From Candidatus Sungbacteria bacterium RIFCSPLOWO2_02_FULL_51_17 (GTDB lineage: Bacteria > Patescibacteriota > Minisyncoccia > Sungbacterales > GWA2-42-14), in assembly GCA_001820785.1 (NCBI GenBank), contig MHQW01000006.1, forward strand, positions 6,066-54,724: a DNA stretch of 48,659 nt. The letters run 5' to 3'. This document shows, one piece after another, positions 29,751 through 38,206 of this stretch. Every line of letters begins with the position of its first letter. Within the stretch, counting starts at the first letter, position 1. A program made the translations under genes and the position numbers. Under the pieces are notes generated by a model. That model had not been told where the DNA came from and searched no databases. It saw only the letters and a list, made by a program, of their open reading frames with translations.

Positions 29751-31382
29751 CTAGGCCCGGAGAAGTAAAAACCCGGCAGAACCGATAAAACCAAGCAGGA
29801 TGCTTGCCGCCAGAAAAAGTTTTTCCGGCGGAAACGGCGAAGAAAACCCTCCAATGCGAAACCCTCCCGCATCGGCATCCAGAGCATACTCTTCGCCGAT
29901 ATCGTTCTTCTCACCCGCAACCAATGAGTTAGGCGCGGCATTCTGTGGTTCACTGTTTACTGTTTCTTTTCCCTGAAGGGCCCTGGCATGATCTTCCGTT
30001 CCGGCTCCAAGTACCGTCGGTTTTGCGGCAACCGCCAAAAGCGGCACCAACGGGGCCTGCGCTTTACTACCAGCACTCGCACCGCTATCTGCAACGGCAA
30101 GACCTGATGCAAGTTTTCCACGCTCAACACTCCCCGGCGTTGGCACTTCGGCATATACTAATACCTCCCCAATGCGAACGAAACTACCATGAGAGATCGT
30201 GCCCGCAGGAAGCGTGACCAAATCAACTTGCGCGCCGTTTTTGGTAGATACCATGAGTGAGTCCCCGTCGCCTAAAAGCGCCGTCACCTTATTTGAAAAC
30301 GCGATAGCCACTCCCGCTCCAATAAACGTTCCTTTGGGAATAACAAATATTTTTGCTCCTTCCGTTATCAACAAACTTCCAAGATCAACGCGCTCGGACC
30401 CTTTATTATAGATCTCAATAAATCCCCCCATCCCTTTTTGCACCTCGGTTACCACTATCTGCGGGGCAAGAACGGTTACCATAAGATAGTCCGTCACACT
30501 GTCTTCGTCTGAAACAACATTCACCTGCGCTGAATAAGTTCCCGGGAAAAAATAGGTGTGCGAAATTGCGCGACCCTTGCCGGTTGAACCATCGCCGAAG
30601 TTCCATGAAAAATTCAAACCATTCGCGGACTTGCCGCTGACAGTAGCGCTTCCGAGAAATTCCACCACGGCTCCAGCAAGAACGGTCCGATCATCTCCGG
30701 CAAATGCTCTAATGCGCGTTTCGGAAAGATCACTGGTCGTTGAGCGAGCAGACGTAGCCGGCGCCGAAGATACTGGAGAGGCGGGTGCGGGAGCCGGGGA
30801 TACCGTTGCCTTATTGTACGCGCTGTTCTCTGATCTTGGAGTACCGTGCACCGAATTTCCTGCGGCATCTTTACCGTTCATTATTACACCATCATTTGAA
30901 AGCCAGTTGGTCGCACTTGAACCGGATACGGCGGGGTCTATCCGTTCCATTGAGAAGTAGTCGGGACCCGCGGTTCCTGCAGGCCAACCGGGTGCAAAAT
31001 GCACACTATCAACCACCGCGCCACCGTCATCAATGAGATCAATATCCTCGCCGGAATTTGAAACGCTTCCATACTGCCCGAAAGATCCGACATAATCACC
31101 GGCAACATCAGAAATAACCGTATCGGCGGTTCGTTCAACCAAATAAAAACCACCGGCAGGTATAGAGCCGGAAAGTGAGATCATGGGTTTTGCATCCAGC
31201 GCCTTAAGTGCCCATCCGTCCAGTGATATCGTGGCACCCGTAGTATTCTTAAGCTCAACCCACTCATCCGTGTCATCCGCCGCAGTGCCCGCCCACGCAA
31301 CCTCATTTATAACGACCGCAGGACTTGCGTATGCAAAAAATGGAAGAAATATTACTACTGCCACACACAAAAAATAAAACAT
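29751..31382 (-). CDS. secreted, membrane-anchored protein with two lamin-tail domains and a PKD domain
   Basis: 543 residues. Signal peptide 1-19 (ending AYAS). Lamin-tail domain 1 at about 21-190 (VVINEVAWAGTAADDTDEWVELKN ... SMERIDP ... HGTPRSEN). Then a Pro/Ala/Ser linker, a PKD/Ig-like domain at about 222-305 (FSWNFGDGSTGKGRAISHTYFFPGTYSAQV), and a second, shorter lamin-tail-like domain at about 308-420 (IVVTEVQKGMGGFIEIYNKG). A low-complexity stretch ends in one C-terminal membrane helix (FLAASILLGFIGSAGFLLL) with almost no tail. This is a cell-surface adhesin-type layout common in CPR genomes. No ribosome site; a perfect palindrome overlaps the start codon. Confidence 0.85.
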   Translation of the reverse strand: MFYFLCVAVVIFLPFFAYASPAVVINEVAWAGTAADDTDEWVELKNTTGATISLDGWALKALDAKPMISLSGSIPAGGFYLVERTADTVISDVAGDYVGSFGQYGSVSNSGEDIDLIDDGGAVVDSVHFAPGWPAGTAGPDYFSMERIDPAVSGSSATNWLSNDGVIMNGKDAAGNSVHGTPRSENSAYNKATVSPAPAPASPVSSAPATSARSTTSDLSETRIRAFAGDDRTVLAGAVVEFLGSATVSGKSANGLNFSWNFGDGSTGKGRAISHTYFFPGTYSAQVNVVSDEDSVTDYLMVTVLAPQIVVTEVQKGMGGFIEIYNKGSERVDLGSLLITEGAKIFVIPKGTFIGAGVAIAFSNKVTALLGDGDSLMVSTKNGAQVDLVTLPAGTISHGSFVRIGEVLVYAEVPTPGSVERGKLASGLAVADSGASAGSKAQAPLVPLLAVAAKPTVLGAGTEDHARALQGKETVNSEPQNAAPNSLVAGEKNDIGEEYALDADAGGFRIGGFSSPFPPEKLFLAASILLGFIGSAGFLLLRA

Positions 31383-31398
31383 GCCACACTTGTGGCAT
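31381..31398. promoter_or_regulatory. 18-bp palindrome over the start codon of the lamin-tail/PKD gene
   Basis: ATGCCACA and TGTGGCAT are perfect inverse copies separated by two bases. The start codon of the 29751-31382 gene overlaps one end by two bases. As RNA it would fold the start into a hairpin; as DNA it could be an operator. Confidence 0.55.
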
Positions 31399-31651
31399 AT
31401 CTACCGACGAATTTCAAGACATGGCGCGGATATCCCCACCGGCAATTCCGCGGGCTATTCGGCCCGCCAGGAAACTCTTACCACGCACACCTGCCAGTAG
31501 CACACCATTACATACCCGCCCTCTTTCCTCCTCTCATACGCCAGAATAGGTCATTTCCTCACATACGCGCGACCGCTGGTATATGAGGAATTGGTTTTTG
31601 TATCATCATGATGCAGCGGTAAAATACGGAACCACTCTTACAACATGTATT
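31399..31651. other. non-coding leader upstream of the lamin-tail/PKD gene
   Basis: No convincing gene. On the minus strand it would form several hairpins: GCGGGC/GCCCGC near 31453-31472, and CGCGGA/TCCGCG enclosing it on the start-codon side. A 17-codon reading frame with an upstream GGAGG-like stretch exists, but nothing else supports it. Together with the palindrome this looks like a structured 5' leader. Confidence 0.35.
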
Positions 31652-31681
31652 AAAAAACCGGAGGGGGTGTTCTCCCTCCGG
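31652..31681 (-). terminator. terminator after the 463-residue zinc-finger gene
   Basis: CCGGAGGG/CCCTCCGG, an 8-bp stem with an eight-base loop, then TTTTTTAAT on the minus strand. It lies about 63 bp past the stop. Confidence 0.88.
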
Positions 31682-31744
31682 CCCGTGCGTTCCGGCGATC
31701 TCACGCCCTGGAGCACGGCTCTCCTTTGTGCTTCCGACCAAGCA

Positions 31745-33136
31745 CTACTCCGAATCTGGACGCGCCGGATACGCCACCCGGTGCTCCACAAGGAACCGCA
31801 CCGGATCGGTGATTTTTACGAGATAACAGCTCCCGGGCGTCAACTCCTTAATCGCCTCAAGCCGAACCTCGCCATCTCCGTCACGATAATTGCCGAACAT
31901 CTCGCGGGCAAGAATGTACTTCTTCCCACCCCGGTAGCACACCCATTGTGCCTCGTTTGTCTTCGGGTGGTAGGCGCGCTTGAGCGTTGCCTTGAAGTAC
32001 TGATGAGGATGCCGCCGCGCGCGCTCGTCAAACGCGACAACGCCAGCATCCACTCGGCCAAGCTCCCACAACTCCAACTGGCGCGTGCGCTCTTCCTTGC
32101 GCTCGCCGGGCGTTTTCACGCCAAGCCTGCGCGCAACGTCTGCCAGCCACAGATCCATGTCGGCATCCGCCAGCACAAGCGCCCCGTCGTCGGTAACGGA
32201 GAACCGCGCTTGCGCCGGAATCGTCTTCTGAAGCGCCTCGGCCACCCGAGCGTTCCAGCGCTTCACCCCGAGTAGCTCCTTGATCTGCTCGCGAGGAAGC
32301 ATGATCCTAACGCGCGCGGAGACCGGAAACGTAAACACAAGCACGAGAGACGGGCGCCGGGTATATCCGAATCCCGGCTCGTAACACCCGCTGTCGTTCG
32401 TGACGGAAGGATCGGTCAGGGGGACCGCAATGTCCCCCAGCGCGCGCTCCTTTAGAACCTCAAGGGCGAGCCGCTCCTCTTCCCTGCGCCGCCCCTTCTC
32501 ACGATTCATTTCCTTATACCACTCGCCGATCGCGCGCTCTATCTCCTGGATATCGGCGATAGTCGCCTCTCGCGGAAGTTCCGCCCGCCGCGGATACTCA
32601 TCCAAAATGACTAGATACGCCACCGCAAGCCGATCCTTCAGCCGATACTTCTTATTCGCCTTGTAGTAGGCGACCAATGCCTCTGCCGCCTCCACGGACG
32701 ACGCATATCCTACGGCCTCCACCATGGAAAGCTCGGGCTGCAACTCCGCGGGCAAGTCCTTCGCGGCCTTGAGCCAGGCCGCGACCGAACTCGTGATGTT
32801 CCGCTTCACATACTGCTTCATCCGCTTGATGTGCGGACGAAGCTCCCGCAGTTTCGCCGAATCAATCTCCTTCGTCACGACCGCCTGCTGCACTATCTCA
32901 TAGCAGTCGTGACCGATGTCGCGATGCGGCACGCCTTTCGGTGAAGAACAGCGAATCCGAACATAGTACCTAATCGGCGTGTGACAAAAATCACAGTGCT
33001 TCTCCTCATTCGCAACGCCAAGCCGCTCCATGCTCCAGAGCGGAGCCGCCTCCGCAAGTGTCGTTACTGCGGAGGCAAGGATCAACTCCTTCTCAAGCTT
33101 CACGTGCTTCGGTGCCTTCTTCTCGCGCGTCGTCAT
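31745..33136 (-). CDS. 463-residue protein with an N-terminal phage-style Cys zinc finger
   Basis: AAGGAGGGCAC precedes the ATG directly. Residues about 45-85 contain CDFCHTPIRYYVRIRCSSPKG ending in IGHDCYE; this C-x2-C ... I-G-x-D-C pattern recurs in phage and plasmid proteins as a small zinc domain. Residues about 90-240 are strongly helical and charged (VKRNITSSVAAWLKAAKDL, EWYKEMNREKGRRREEERLALEVLKERAL). The C-terminal part has LELWELGRVDAGVVAFDERARRHPHQYFKATLKRAY and ends in SCYLVKITDPVRFLVEH. No enzymatic motif. Transcribed from a consensus promoter shared back-to-back with the 33378 gene. A nucleic-acid role is inferred. Confidence 0.75.
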   Translation of the reverse strand: MTTREKKAPKHVKLEKELILASAVTTLAEAAPLWSMERLGVANEEKHCDFCHTPIRYYVRIRCSSPKGVPHRDIGHDCYEIVQQAVVTKEIDSAKLRELRPHIKRMKQYVKRNITSSVAAWLKAAKDLPAELQPELSMVEAVGYASSVEAAEALVAYYKANKKYRLKDRLAVAYLVILDEYPRRAELPREATIADIQEIERAIGEWYKEMNREKGRRREEERLALEVLKERALGDIAVPLTDPSVTNDSGCYEPGFGYTRRPSLVLVFTFPVSARVRIMLPREQIKELLGVKRWNARVAEALQKTIPAQARFSVTDDGALVLADADMDLWLADVARRLGVKTPGERKEERTRQLELWELGRVDAGVVAFDERARRHPHQYFKATLKRAYHPKTNEAQWVCYRGGKKYILAREMFGNYRDGDGEVRLEAIKELTPGSCYLVKITDPVRFLVEHRVAYPARPDSE

Positions 33137-33231
33137 GTGCCCTCCTTAGGCAAGTGGGTGAGGGGTGGAATATATACACTAGCGTGTAAATGAACAGACC
33201 CCGTGCGGGGCATATTGTCTTATATGATAGC

Positions 33232-33260
33232 ATTATATCATATCACAAGCATTATGTCAA
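33232..33260 (-). promoter_or_regulatory. full-consensus promoter of the zinc-finger gene
   Basis: -35 TTGACA (33255-33260), 17-bp spacer, -10 TATAAT (33232-33237): a perfect match to the sigma-70 consensus. The resulting leader of about 90 bases contains a small TACAC/GTGTA repeat near 33177-33190. Confidence 0.88.
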
Positions 33261-33267
33261 TCTATAT

Positions 33268-33304
33268 ATCATAAAAGGCAAGTAAATCCAATGTTTTTTA
33301 TGAT
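33268..33304. repeat. 9-bp inverted repeat between divergent promoters
   Basis: ATCATAAAA (33268-33276) and TTTTATGAT (33296-33304) are perfect inverse copies. They lie between the two -35 boxes and touch the plus-strand one. Candidate operator for coordinated control. Confidence 0.55.
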
Positions 33305-33332
33305 TGACTTTTTATTAAATATATGCTATAAT
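33304..33332 (+). promoter_or_regulatory. near-consensus promoter of the 33378 gene
   Basis: -35 TTGACT (33304-33309), 17-bp AT-rich spacer, -10 TATAAT (33327-33332). Confidence 0.85.
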
Positions 33333-33377
33333 TAAAGAACAGCGCAGTAAACATATCACACAACCAGGAGGTGCCTT

Positions 33378-33752
33378 TTGCTCGCACGAGTAGTATTCGT
33401 GTACGGCCCGTGGATCTACTTCGGGTTCTGTACATTTCTATGGCTCCTCGGCTGGGCGCTCGGATTCAGGGGCAGCGGCCCCGAGATGCTGTGGAAGACG
33501 CTTGAGGCGTTATGGATGTCATCGGGGGACGCAACACTTATCTTCGTATGGGACGGCATCCTTCTTGTCCTCTGGGCGTTCTTCGCCATCGGAGTCGCGA
33601 TAGTCGGCGTCTGCATGATCGGCGTTCTTCTGCCGCTCATAGCGGTCGCGGGAATCGGCGGCACGGGTCCGTTCGGACTTCTGGTGGCGATCGCCATCGT
33701 TGTCCTTGCCGGATGGCTCGGGTACCGAAAACTCCAGAAAATGCCCTGGTAG
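33378..33752 (+). CDS. small polytopic membrane protein of unknown function
   Basis: 124 residues starting at TTG (33378), fixed by AGGAGGT seven bases upstream. Three to four hydrophobic helices (IYFGFCTFLWLLGWALGF, FVWDGILLVLWAFFAIGVAIVGVCMIGVLLPLIAVAGI, FGLLVAIAIVVLAGWLGY) with a short charged end. No family recognised. It has its own promoter and a very strong terminator and is divergent from the zinc-finger gene, which suggests common regulation. Confidence 0.75.
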   Translation: MLARVVFVYGPWIYFGFCTFLWLLGWALGFRGSGPEMLWKTLEALWMSSGDATLIFVWDGILLVLWAFFAIGVAIVGVCMIGVLLPLIAVAGIGGTGPFGLLVAIAIVVLAGWLGYRKLQKMPW

Positions 33753-33757
33753 AAAAA

Positions 33758-33798
33758 ACCGGATAGCGGGAGAGCCCGCCGTCCGGTGTTGTTTTTTA
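33758..33798 (+). terminator. strong terminator after the 33378 gene
   Basis: ACCGGA/TCCGGT outer stem and GCGGG/CCCGC inner stem separated by two-base internal loops, an AGAG loop, then GTTGTTTTTT. Confidence 0.92.
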
Positions 33799-33867
33799 TA
33801 AAGAGTAGCCGCTCCCCCAACTGTGCGCATGATGCCGTGCATCATCACGGTGTAACGTACACATATG

Positions 33868-36800
33868 TCATAGCCCTTCAACCACGGACGTGTCATCGGT
33901 CACCACATTTCTCCCATTTTCATCAAACACCACCGCATCAAGCGTTGCCGTTGTGTGATCGGCGGCAAGAAGCGCTATGGCGTTTTCCGGCACGATATGA
34001 TGTCTGAATGTTGTCCGCGAAATAGCGGCATCGGAAGAGATAAGCCATAGACCGATACCTTTGTTATATTCAAAAATTGAATCCTCAACGGTTATAGGAA
34101 CGCCGGAAATTTTAAGCGCAAACGGCGAAAAACGGAGTCCCCCGCCATATCGTATGAGAGCCCCCGAAATAACAGAGTCGCCGCTCGTCGGCCCAAACGC
34201 CATAGCATTCCAAAGGCCGGAAGAACCCGCGGTCACGCCGTCCCCGCTCGTATCACCCCCATACTCATCATCGGCAAGGGCTGTGAACACCACGGGAGCT
34301 TCAGGCGTTCCAGCGACATGAAATTCTCCATCCACCACAAGACCCGACGCCCGCGTACCGAACTTTATCACAACCCCCGCCTCGGCGCGAAATACATGTC
34401 CATCCGCAAGGCGCAATGTTCCATCTTGTACAACATATGGAATGCCGCCGTCAGAAAATACATAATCCCCGTTGAGGATTCCAGAAAGCAGAATGCCGTT
34501 CACACCGGCGCCGGAGGACTGGTTGCCGGAAAACGCGGCGAATGATTCGTGTGAGTCAATTGCCTGGGTATTTTCAGTGAATGTATTTCCCCGCACCTCG
34601 CCCGCCTCCGTACCGGAAAGCATCAGTCCTGTCGCGTTATGATCAAATAGAGAGTCGCGGATTATTGGAGTTCCGTGCGCCACAAGAAGCGCATCGGCAC
34701 CCGCCGCATTGTTATATCTGAACGTGGAATTACTGACCTCAAGGTCCGTATCAATGCTGTACAACCCATGGTTAAATGAATATTCAAACATGCCGTGATC
34801 AAAAACCGCCGGCGCCTCCTCTACCGCGATCATGGTCCGAAAGTCCTGACCGCTAAACCAGCGCCCGCCATAACGAAATGCCGTATGGGTAAACGCTGCG
34901 CCGGGCGATTCCGCATGTACATGGATACGCTTCCACTCGCCGGGTAAAGGGCACTGGGCCGCGGCATCAGTTCCGCACGCGCCATCACCGTTCGTATCAC
35001 CCCCATAGGTGTCGTCAAATATGGATGTAAATGCTACCGACTCCTCGGCCGTTCCGTTCGCCGTTATCTTTCCATACACGTCAAACGAGGGCTCATTCGT
35101 TGAGACAAATTTTATGACCACCCCGGGATCAATGGTAAGCACGGCACCGAATTCAAGTTTCAGACCATCGGCCGAAATAATATACGGTGAGCGATTTTTT
35201 ACAAGCGTCATCTCCCCCGTTATCCGACCCGATGGCGTCACAAGATAATTGACGCTGTTTCGCGCGCGCGGAGTACCGTTGATACCACCCCCCTCGCGGT
35301 TATGGGCCTGTGCCATCTCCAAAAATTGCCATGTTTCCCAATTCGCCTGACCGTCCCCGCTTGCTTCTTTACGTATCCGCTCCATCGTGTATCTCCCGGC
35401 AATTGCGCCTTCGCACCACCCATTACGACACAGCGCCGGAGTGACATCAACTAGGGCGCTATGCGCATCGCGAAGCACAAGGGTCATGCCGCCATCCGAC
35501 AATCCTTCGCCGAATGACGAGATGAGATCCGCCGAAACAGATGCTATGGCACCATCATCGCTTTCAATCAAAAAGTATCCTTCGGGCGCAAGCGCACCCG
35601 CAAGAGGCAGTGTGTGTATGGGCGTTGTGGTGCCGAGAGGGACAAATTCAAGTTTCCATCCGTCTAAAGAAATGATGTGAGACGATGTGTTCGCAAGTTC
35701 CAGCCACTCGTCTCCCGCCAAAGCGCCCGCGCCCGTTCCCGCCCAGGCGATCTCGTTAATAACAACCGGGCGCGAAACGACGGTAACGCTTTTTTTAACT
35801 GCCTCCGACCGATTTCCCGCAGTATCGGCCGCAAGAACAGAAAAGGTGAGCGTAGTATCACCGGCGACACTCATGAAAAGCGTGGTACTTGCCGTCGTTG
35901 TACCGAGTTGCGCGCACTCCTCATTTGCCGCTTCCGATTCGCATGCGACCGTAAACGATGCAATATCATCCGCCGATAAATGCCACGACACGTGAAGCGT
36001 GCCGGGCATTACCGCGCAAAGTTCCAGAGAGATGCTTTCGCCGCACTCCTGAATAACCAACTCCACATCGGGTGCGGTTGTGTCGGGTGCCAGAGGGGGT
36101 GGAGTCGGCTCTGACGGAGTTGGAGCGGCACTTGCCGCCTGCTCCCCGCCTGATGCGGGAGAAGGGGCCGGAGAATCGCTACCGGCGCCAAAAACGCCCC
36201 CCACGCCACTGCTTTGAGTATCTGCTGGTGCTACGACAATGGGGACTTGCTGTGTCCCCCCTTCGGCGCTTGCGCCAAGAACAATCCCCGGAGGAGGTAG
36301 AGCGGGCATTTCGACGGGCCGTGGATCGGTGGAAAGGGGCGGAGCGGAAGGAGTTTGTTCATGAGCGCCGGCAGTGTTGTTAGATGCCTGTTCATCGCTC
36401 ACTGCGGCAAGAAGTGAGGCGTACTGCGGCCCCGTATTGGCAACGTCTATGGGCCCCGCAAACGGTGAGAGTTCCGAAAACCAGTCCCAGGCGCGCTGTC
36501 CCCAAGAACGGTTCTTTTTCCATAATACTTTCGTCTCTTTTTCCTTTTCCACCTCTTTGAAAAAAAGATCAATAACTCCAGCGCCATTCAGTACCGCTTC
36601 TCGCGAAAGAAGATTCCAGTAGTCGGCAACGATCAGGTGATTTTCGTCATCCAACTTGTACTCATTTCTATAAACCTCCCCCAGAAGCTTCCACTCTGGC
36701 AAATTTGGCATTTTTACTAATTTGTATTCCTGATTTTTAATTTTACCGAATCCGTATTTAGTCGGGAGACCAGCATCATCCCACTCTATCCTAGAAAAAG

Positions 36801-37545
36801 AAACGGTGGGCCCAGTGTACTCACTGGTTAAAATAGAATCTTTACTAAAAAAATTACTGTTTGAATACACTGCCATAAAATCAAAATATGCACCCAAATC
36901 GGTGAATGATCTCATTGGTTCCGTTGTGCCAATCGCGTCAGCAATGTGAACATTGTCCGGAGTGAACCTCTTCGTCCAGCTCTCGTACGGACTTCCGAAA
37001 TGAAAAATATCGGGATGCGCGTCATTCCGGGTATGATCGGGCACTCCCGCGTCCTCTAAAAGATGCAGAACGTGCCCAAGCGCCTCAAGCCCCCGCTCCT
37101 TATCACTCCACGCGTAGCCGTATACCGCCCGATCCCACGAGTAGTCGTGGTCGGAGGAAAACAAAGAAAATAGCGAGCCATACGCCCTGCTTTTGAACGC
37201 TCCGCCGGATTGTGCCTGCGCAAGAGTATCTTGTGCCCACGCCCTTGAGTCCTGCCATTCGCGCCCCGCGGCCGTAGTAAAGCCACGACCGTATACCGGG
37301 TCGTAAAAATGCTTCATCCAGCGCGTTCCCCCATCTTCGTCCATAGCCCCTTTTTTGAGCAACTCACTATCGCCATCACTCAACGCTGTTGCGGGATGCA
37401 GGGCGTTAAATACTTTTGCCATTTCCTGCGTGAGTGCGGCGTGCGCAGTAGTCGGATCGTAAGCATAAACAAAAAGAGGGATGCTCAAAAGCGCCCCTCC
37501 TATATACAAGCAGAAAAGAATTTTTATAAGTCGGTCATTTTCCAT
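33868..37545 (-). CDS. giant secreted protein: phospholipase C-like domain, lamin-tail domain, right-handed beta-helix
   Basis: 1225 residues. Signal peptide about 1-28. Residues about 30-330 resemble zinc-dependent phospholipase C/S1-P1-type domains: H35 in AHAALTQEM, H79 in WMKHFYDP, and the key helix GHVLHLLEDAGVPDHT (about 157-172), which has the H-x3-L-x2-D-x3-P-x-H metal pattern, plus further His at 177 and 182. A Pro/Ser/Thr-rich linker (about 395-490) and an Ig-like segment follow. A lamin-tail domain is at about 593-765 (VVINEIAWAGTGAG ... MERIRKE ... NGTPRARN). From about 770 to the end is a right-handed parallel beta-helix (TANGTAEESVAFTSIFDDTYGGDTNGDG and a second FTALADDEYGGDTSGDG copy). 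No C-terminal anchor is seen. The start overlaps the upstream gene by 22 bp. Confidence 0.82.
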   Translation of the reverse strand: MENDRLIKILFCLYIGGALLSIPLFVYAYDPTTAHAALTQEMAKVFNALHPATALSDGDSELLKKGAMDEDGGTRWMKHFYDPVYGRGFTTAAGREWQDSRAWAQDTLAQAQSGGAFKSRAYGSLFSLFSSDHDYSWDRAVYGYAWSDKERGLEALGHVLHLLEDAGVPDHTRNDAHPDIFHFGSPYESWTKRFTPDNVHIADAIGTTEPMRSFTDLGAYFDFMAVYSNSNFFSKDSILTSEYTGPTVSFSRIEWDDAGLPTKYGFGKIKNQEYKLVKMPNLPEWKLLGEVYRNEYKLDDENHLIVADYWNLLSREAVLNGAGVIDLFFKEVEKEKETKVLWKKNRSWGQRAWDWFSELSPFAGPIDVANTGPQYASLLAAVSDEQASNNTAGAHEQTPSAPPLSTDPRPVEMPALPPPGIVLGASAEGGTQQVPIVVAPADTQSSGVGGVFGAGSDSPAPSPASGGEQAASAAPTPSEPTPPPLAPDTTAPDVELVIQECGESISLELCAVMPGTLHVSWHLSADDIASFTVACESEAANEECAQLGTTTASTTLFMSVAGDTTLTFSVLAADTAGNRSEAVKKSVTVVSRPVVINEIAWAGTGAGALAGDEWLELANTSSHIISLDGWKLEFVPLGTTTPIHTLPLAGALAPEGYFLIESDDGAIASVSADLISSFGEGLSDGGMTLVLRDAHSALVDVTPALCRNGWCEGAIAGRYTMERIRKEASGDGQANWETWQFLEMAQAHNREGGGINGTPRARNSVNYLVTPSGRITGEMTLVKNRSPYIISADGLKLEFGAVLTIDPGVVIKFVSTNEPSFDVYGKITANGTAEESVAFTSIFDDTYGGDTNGDGACGTDAAAQCPLPGEWKRIHVHAESPGAAFTHTAFRYGGRWFSGQDFRTMIAVEEAPAVFDHGMFEYSFNHGLYSIDTDLEVSNSTFRYNNAAGADALLVAHGTPIIRDSLFDHNATGLMLSGTEAGEVRGNTFTENTQAIDSHESFAAFSGNQSSGAGVNGILLSGILNGDYVFSDGGIPYVVQDGTLRLADGHVFRAEAGVVIKFGTRASGLVVDGEFHVAGTPEAPVVFTALADDEYGGDTSGDGVTAGSSGLWNAMAFGPTSGDSVISGALIRYGGGLRFSPFALKISGVPITVEDSIFEYNKGIGLWLISSDAAISRTTFRHHIVPENAIALLAADHTTATLDAVVFDENGRNVVTDDTSVVEGL

Positions 37546-38000
37546 AACTTGTTTGGGAGCTGTCCAAAAGATATAGTTAAGATAAGCTCTTTCTTATCAT
37601 TTCTTACATCAAAAGAAACGTAGTCATCGAAGGTAGTATATTTTCTCTTTTCACGAGAAAGGTCGCCCACCATAAGATTAATTTGCCGACCCTCCTTTAT
37701 CTTTTGTAATTTATCCCGCCACTCCTCCTGTTTATCAAAAACAAAATACTTCACAGCAAGATCAATGTCCTCTTTTTTGAGCGCGGCAATAAAAAGCTCA
37801 AGCGTCTCCTCGGGTGTTTTCCCGCCATAGGTGTCTTCGGCATAGCGTTTTTGGAGCGCCTTCAGGTCCTGTTCGGCGCGATACTCCGGACTTTTTGCAT
37901 ACTGATAGACGGACACGGCATAACTTGCGGCAACGCCAACAATGGCAATACCTACGATCCCAAAAAAATATTTTACTACCGCCGTGTTAAAAAAACTCAT
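37524..38000 (-). CDS. membrane-anchored small protein (NTF2-like domain possible)
   Basis: 158 residues. An N-terminal anchor helix (YFFGIVGIAIVGVAASYAVSVY, about 11-32), then a soluble domain with a helical PEETLELFIAALKKEDIDLAVKYF segment and strands to the end (YVSFDVRNDKKELILTISFGQL). The helix-helix-then-sheet order and size recall NTF2-like DUF4878-type domains, but there is no diagnostic motif. It is coupled by overlap to the giant phospholipase-like gene downstream, so the two are likely made together and may act together at the cell surface. Confidence 0.65.
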   Translation of the reverse strand: MSFFNTAVVKYFFGIVGIAIVGVAASYAVSVYQYAKSPEYRAEQDLKALQKRYAEDTYGGKTPEETLELFIAALKKEDIDLAVKYFVFDKQEEWRDKLQKIKEGRQINLMVGDLSREKRKYTTFDDYVSFDVRNDKKELILTISFGQLPNKLWKMTDL

Positions 38001-38043
38001 AGTAGCAGGTGAAATGCATTTACACAGCTATCCCATTAAAATC

Positions 38044-38064
38044 TTACGCGGTTCAACCTCGTAA
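38044..38064. repeat. REP-like hairpin, copy 1 (imperfect)
   Basis: TTACG-C-GG stem arm, loop TTCAA, and CC-T-CGTAA arm: 8 bp with one mismatch. It has the same GGTTCAACC core as the copy at 38164-38190, but the outer stem sequence differs and still pairs. Confidence 0.5.
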
Positions 38065-38163
38065 ACTTCATATATGCTGAATCAATCTCATATTCACGGC
38101 AGATGTTTTCACACAATAACCAATGCCGGGCAAAAAGTCAATCATTCTGCACTCATTAACCAC

Positions 38164-38190
38164 ATTATAGGAGGTTCAACCTCCTATAAT
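38164..38190. repeat. REP-like hairpin, copy 2 (perfect 11-bp stem)
   Basis: ATTATAGGAGG and CCTCCTATAAT flank the loop TTCAA with no mismatch. It lies 17 bp beyond the stop of the TPR gene. There is no T run, so a classical terminator is less likely than a stabilising or repeat element. Confidence 0.6.
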
Positions 38191-38206
38191 TTATGTGACA
38201 TCTAAC

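Noticed and set aside
31449-31560. 17-codon frame after a GGAGG-like stretch upstream of the lamin-tail gene
   Set aside because: Very short, no coupling to the downstream gene, and lies in a structured leader.
31583-32275. 230-codon plus-strand frame
   Set aside because: Mostly antisense to the 463-residue zinc-finger protein and runs through its terminator.
38164-38190. Perfect hairpin as terminator of the TPR gene
   Set aside because: No T tract follows on either strand; better described as a repeat-type hairpin, although a weak terminator role is not excluded.
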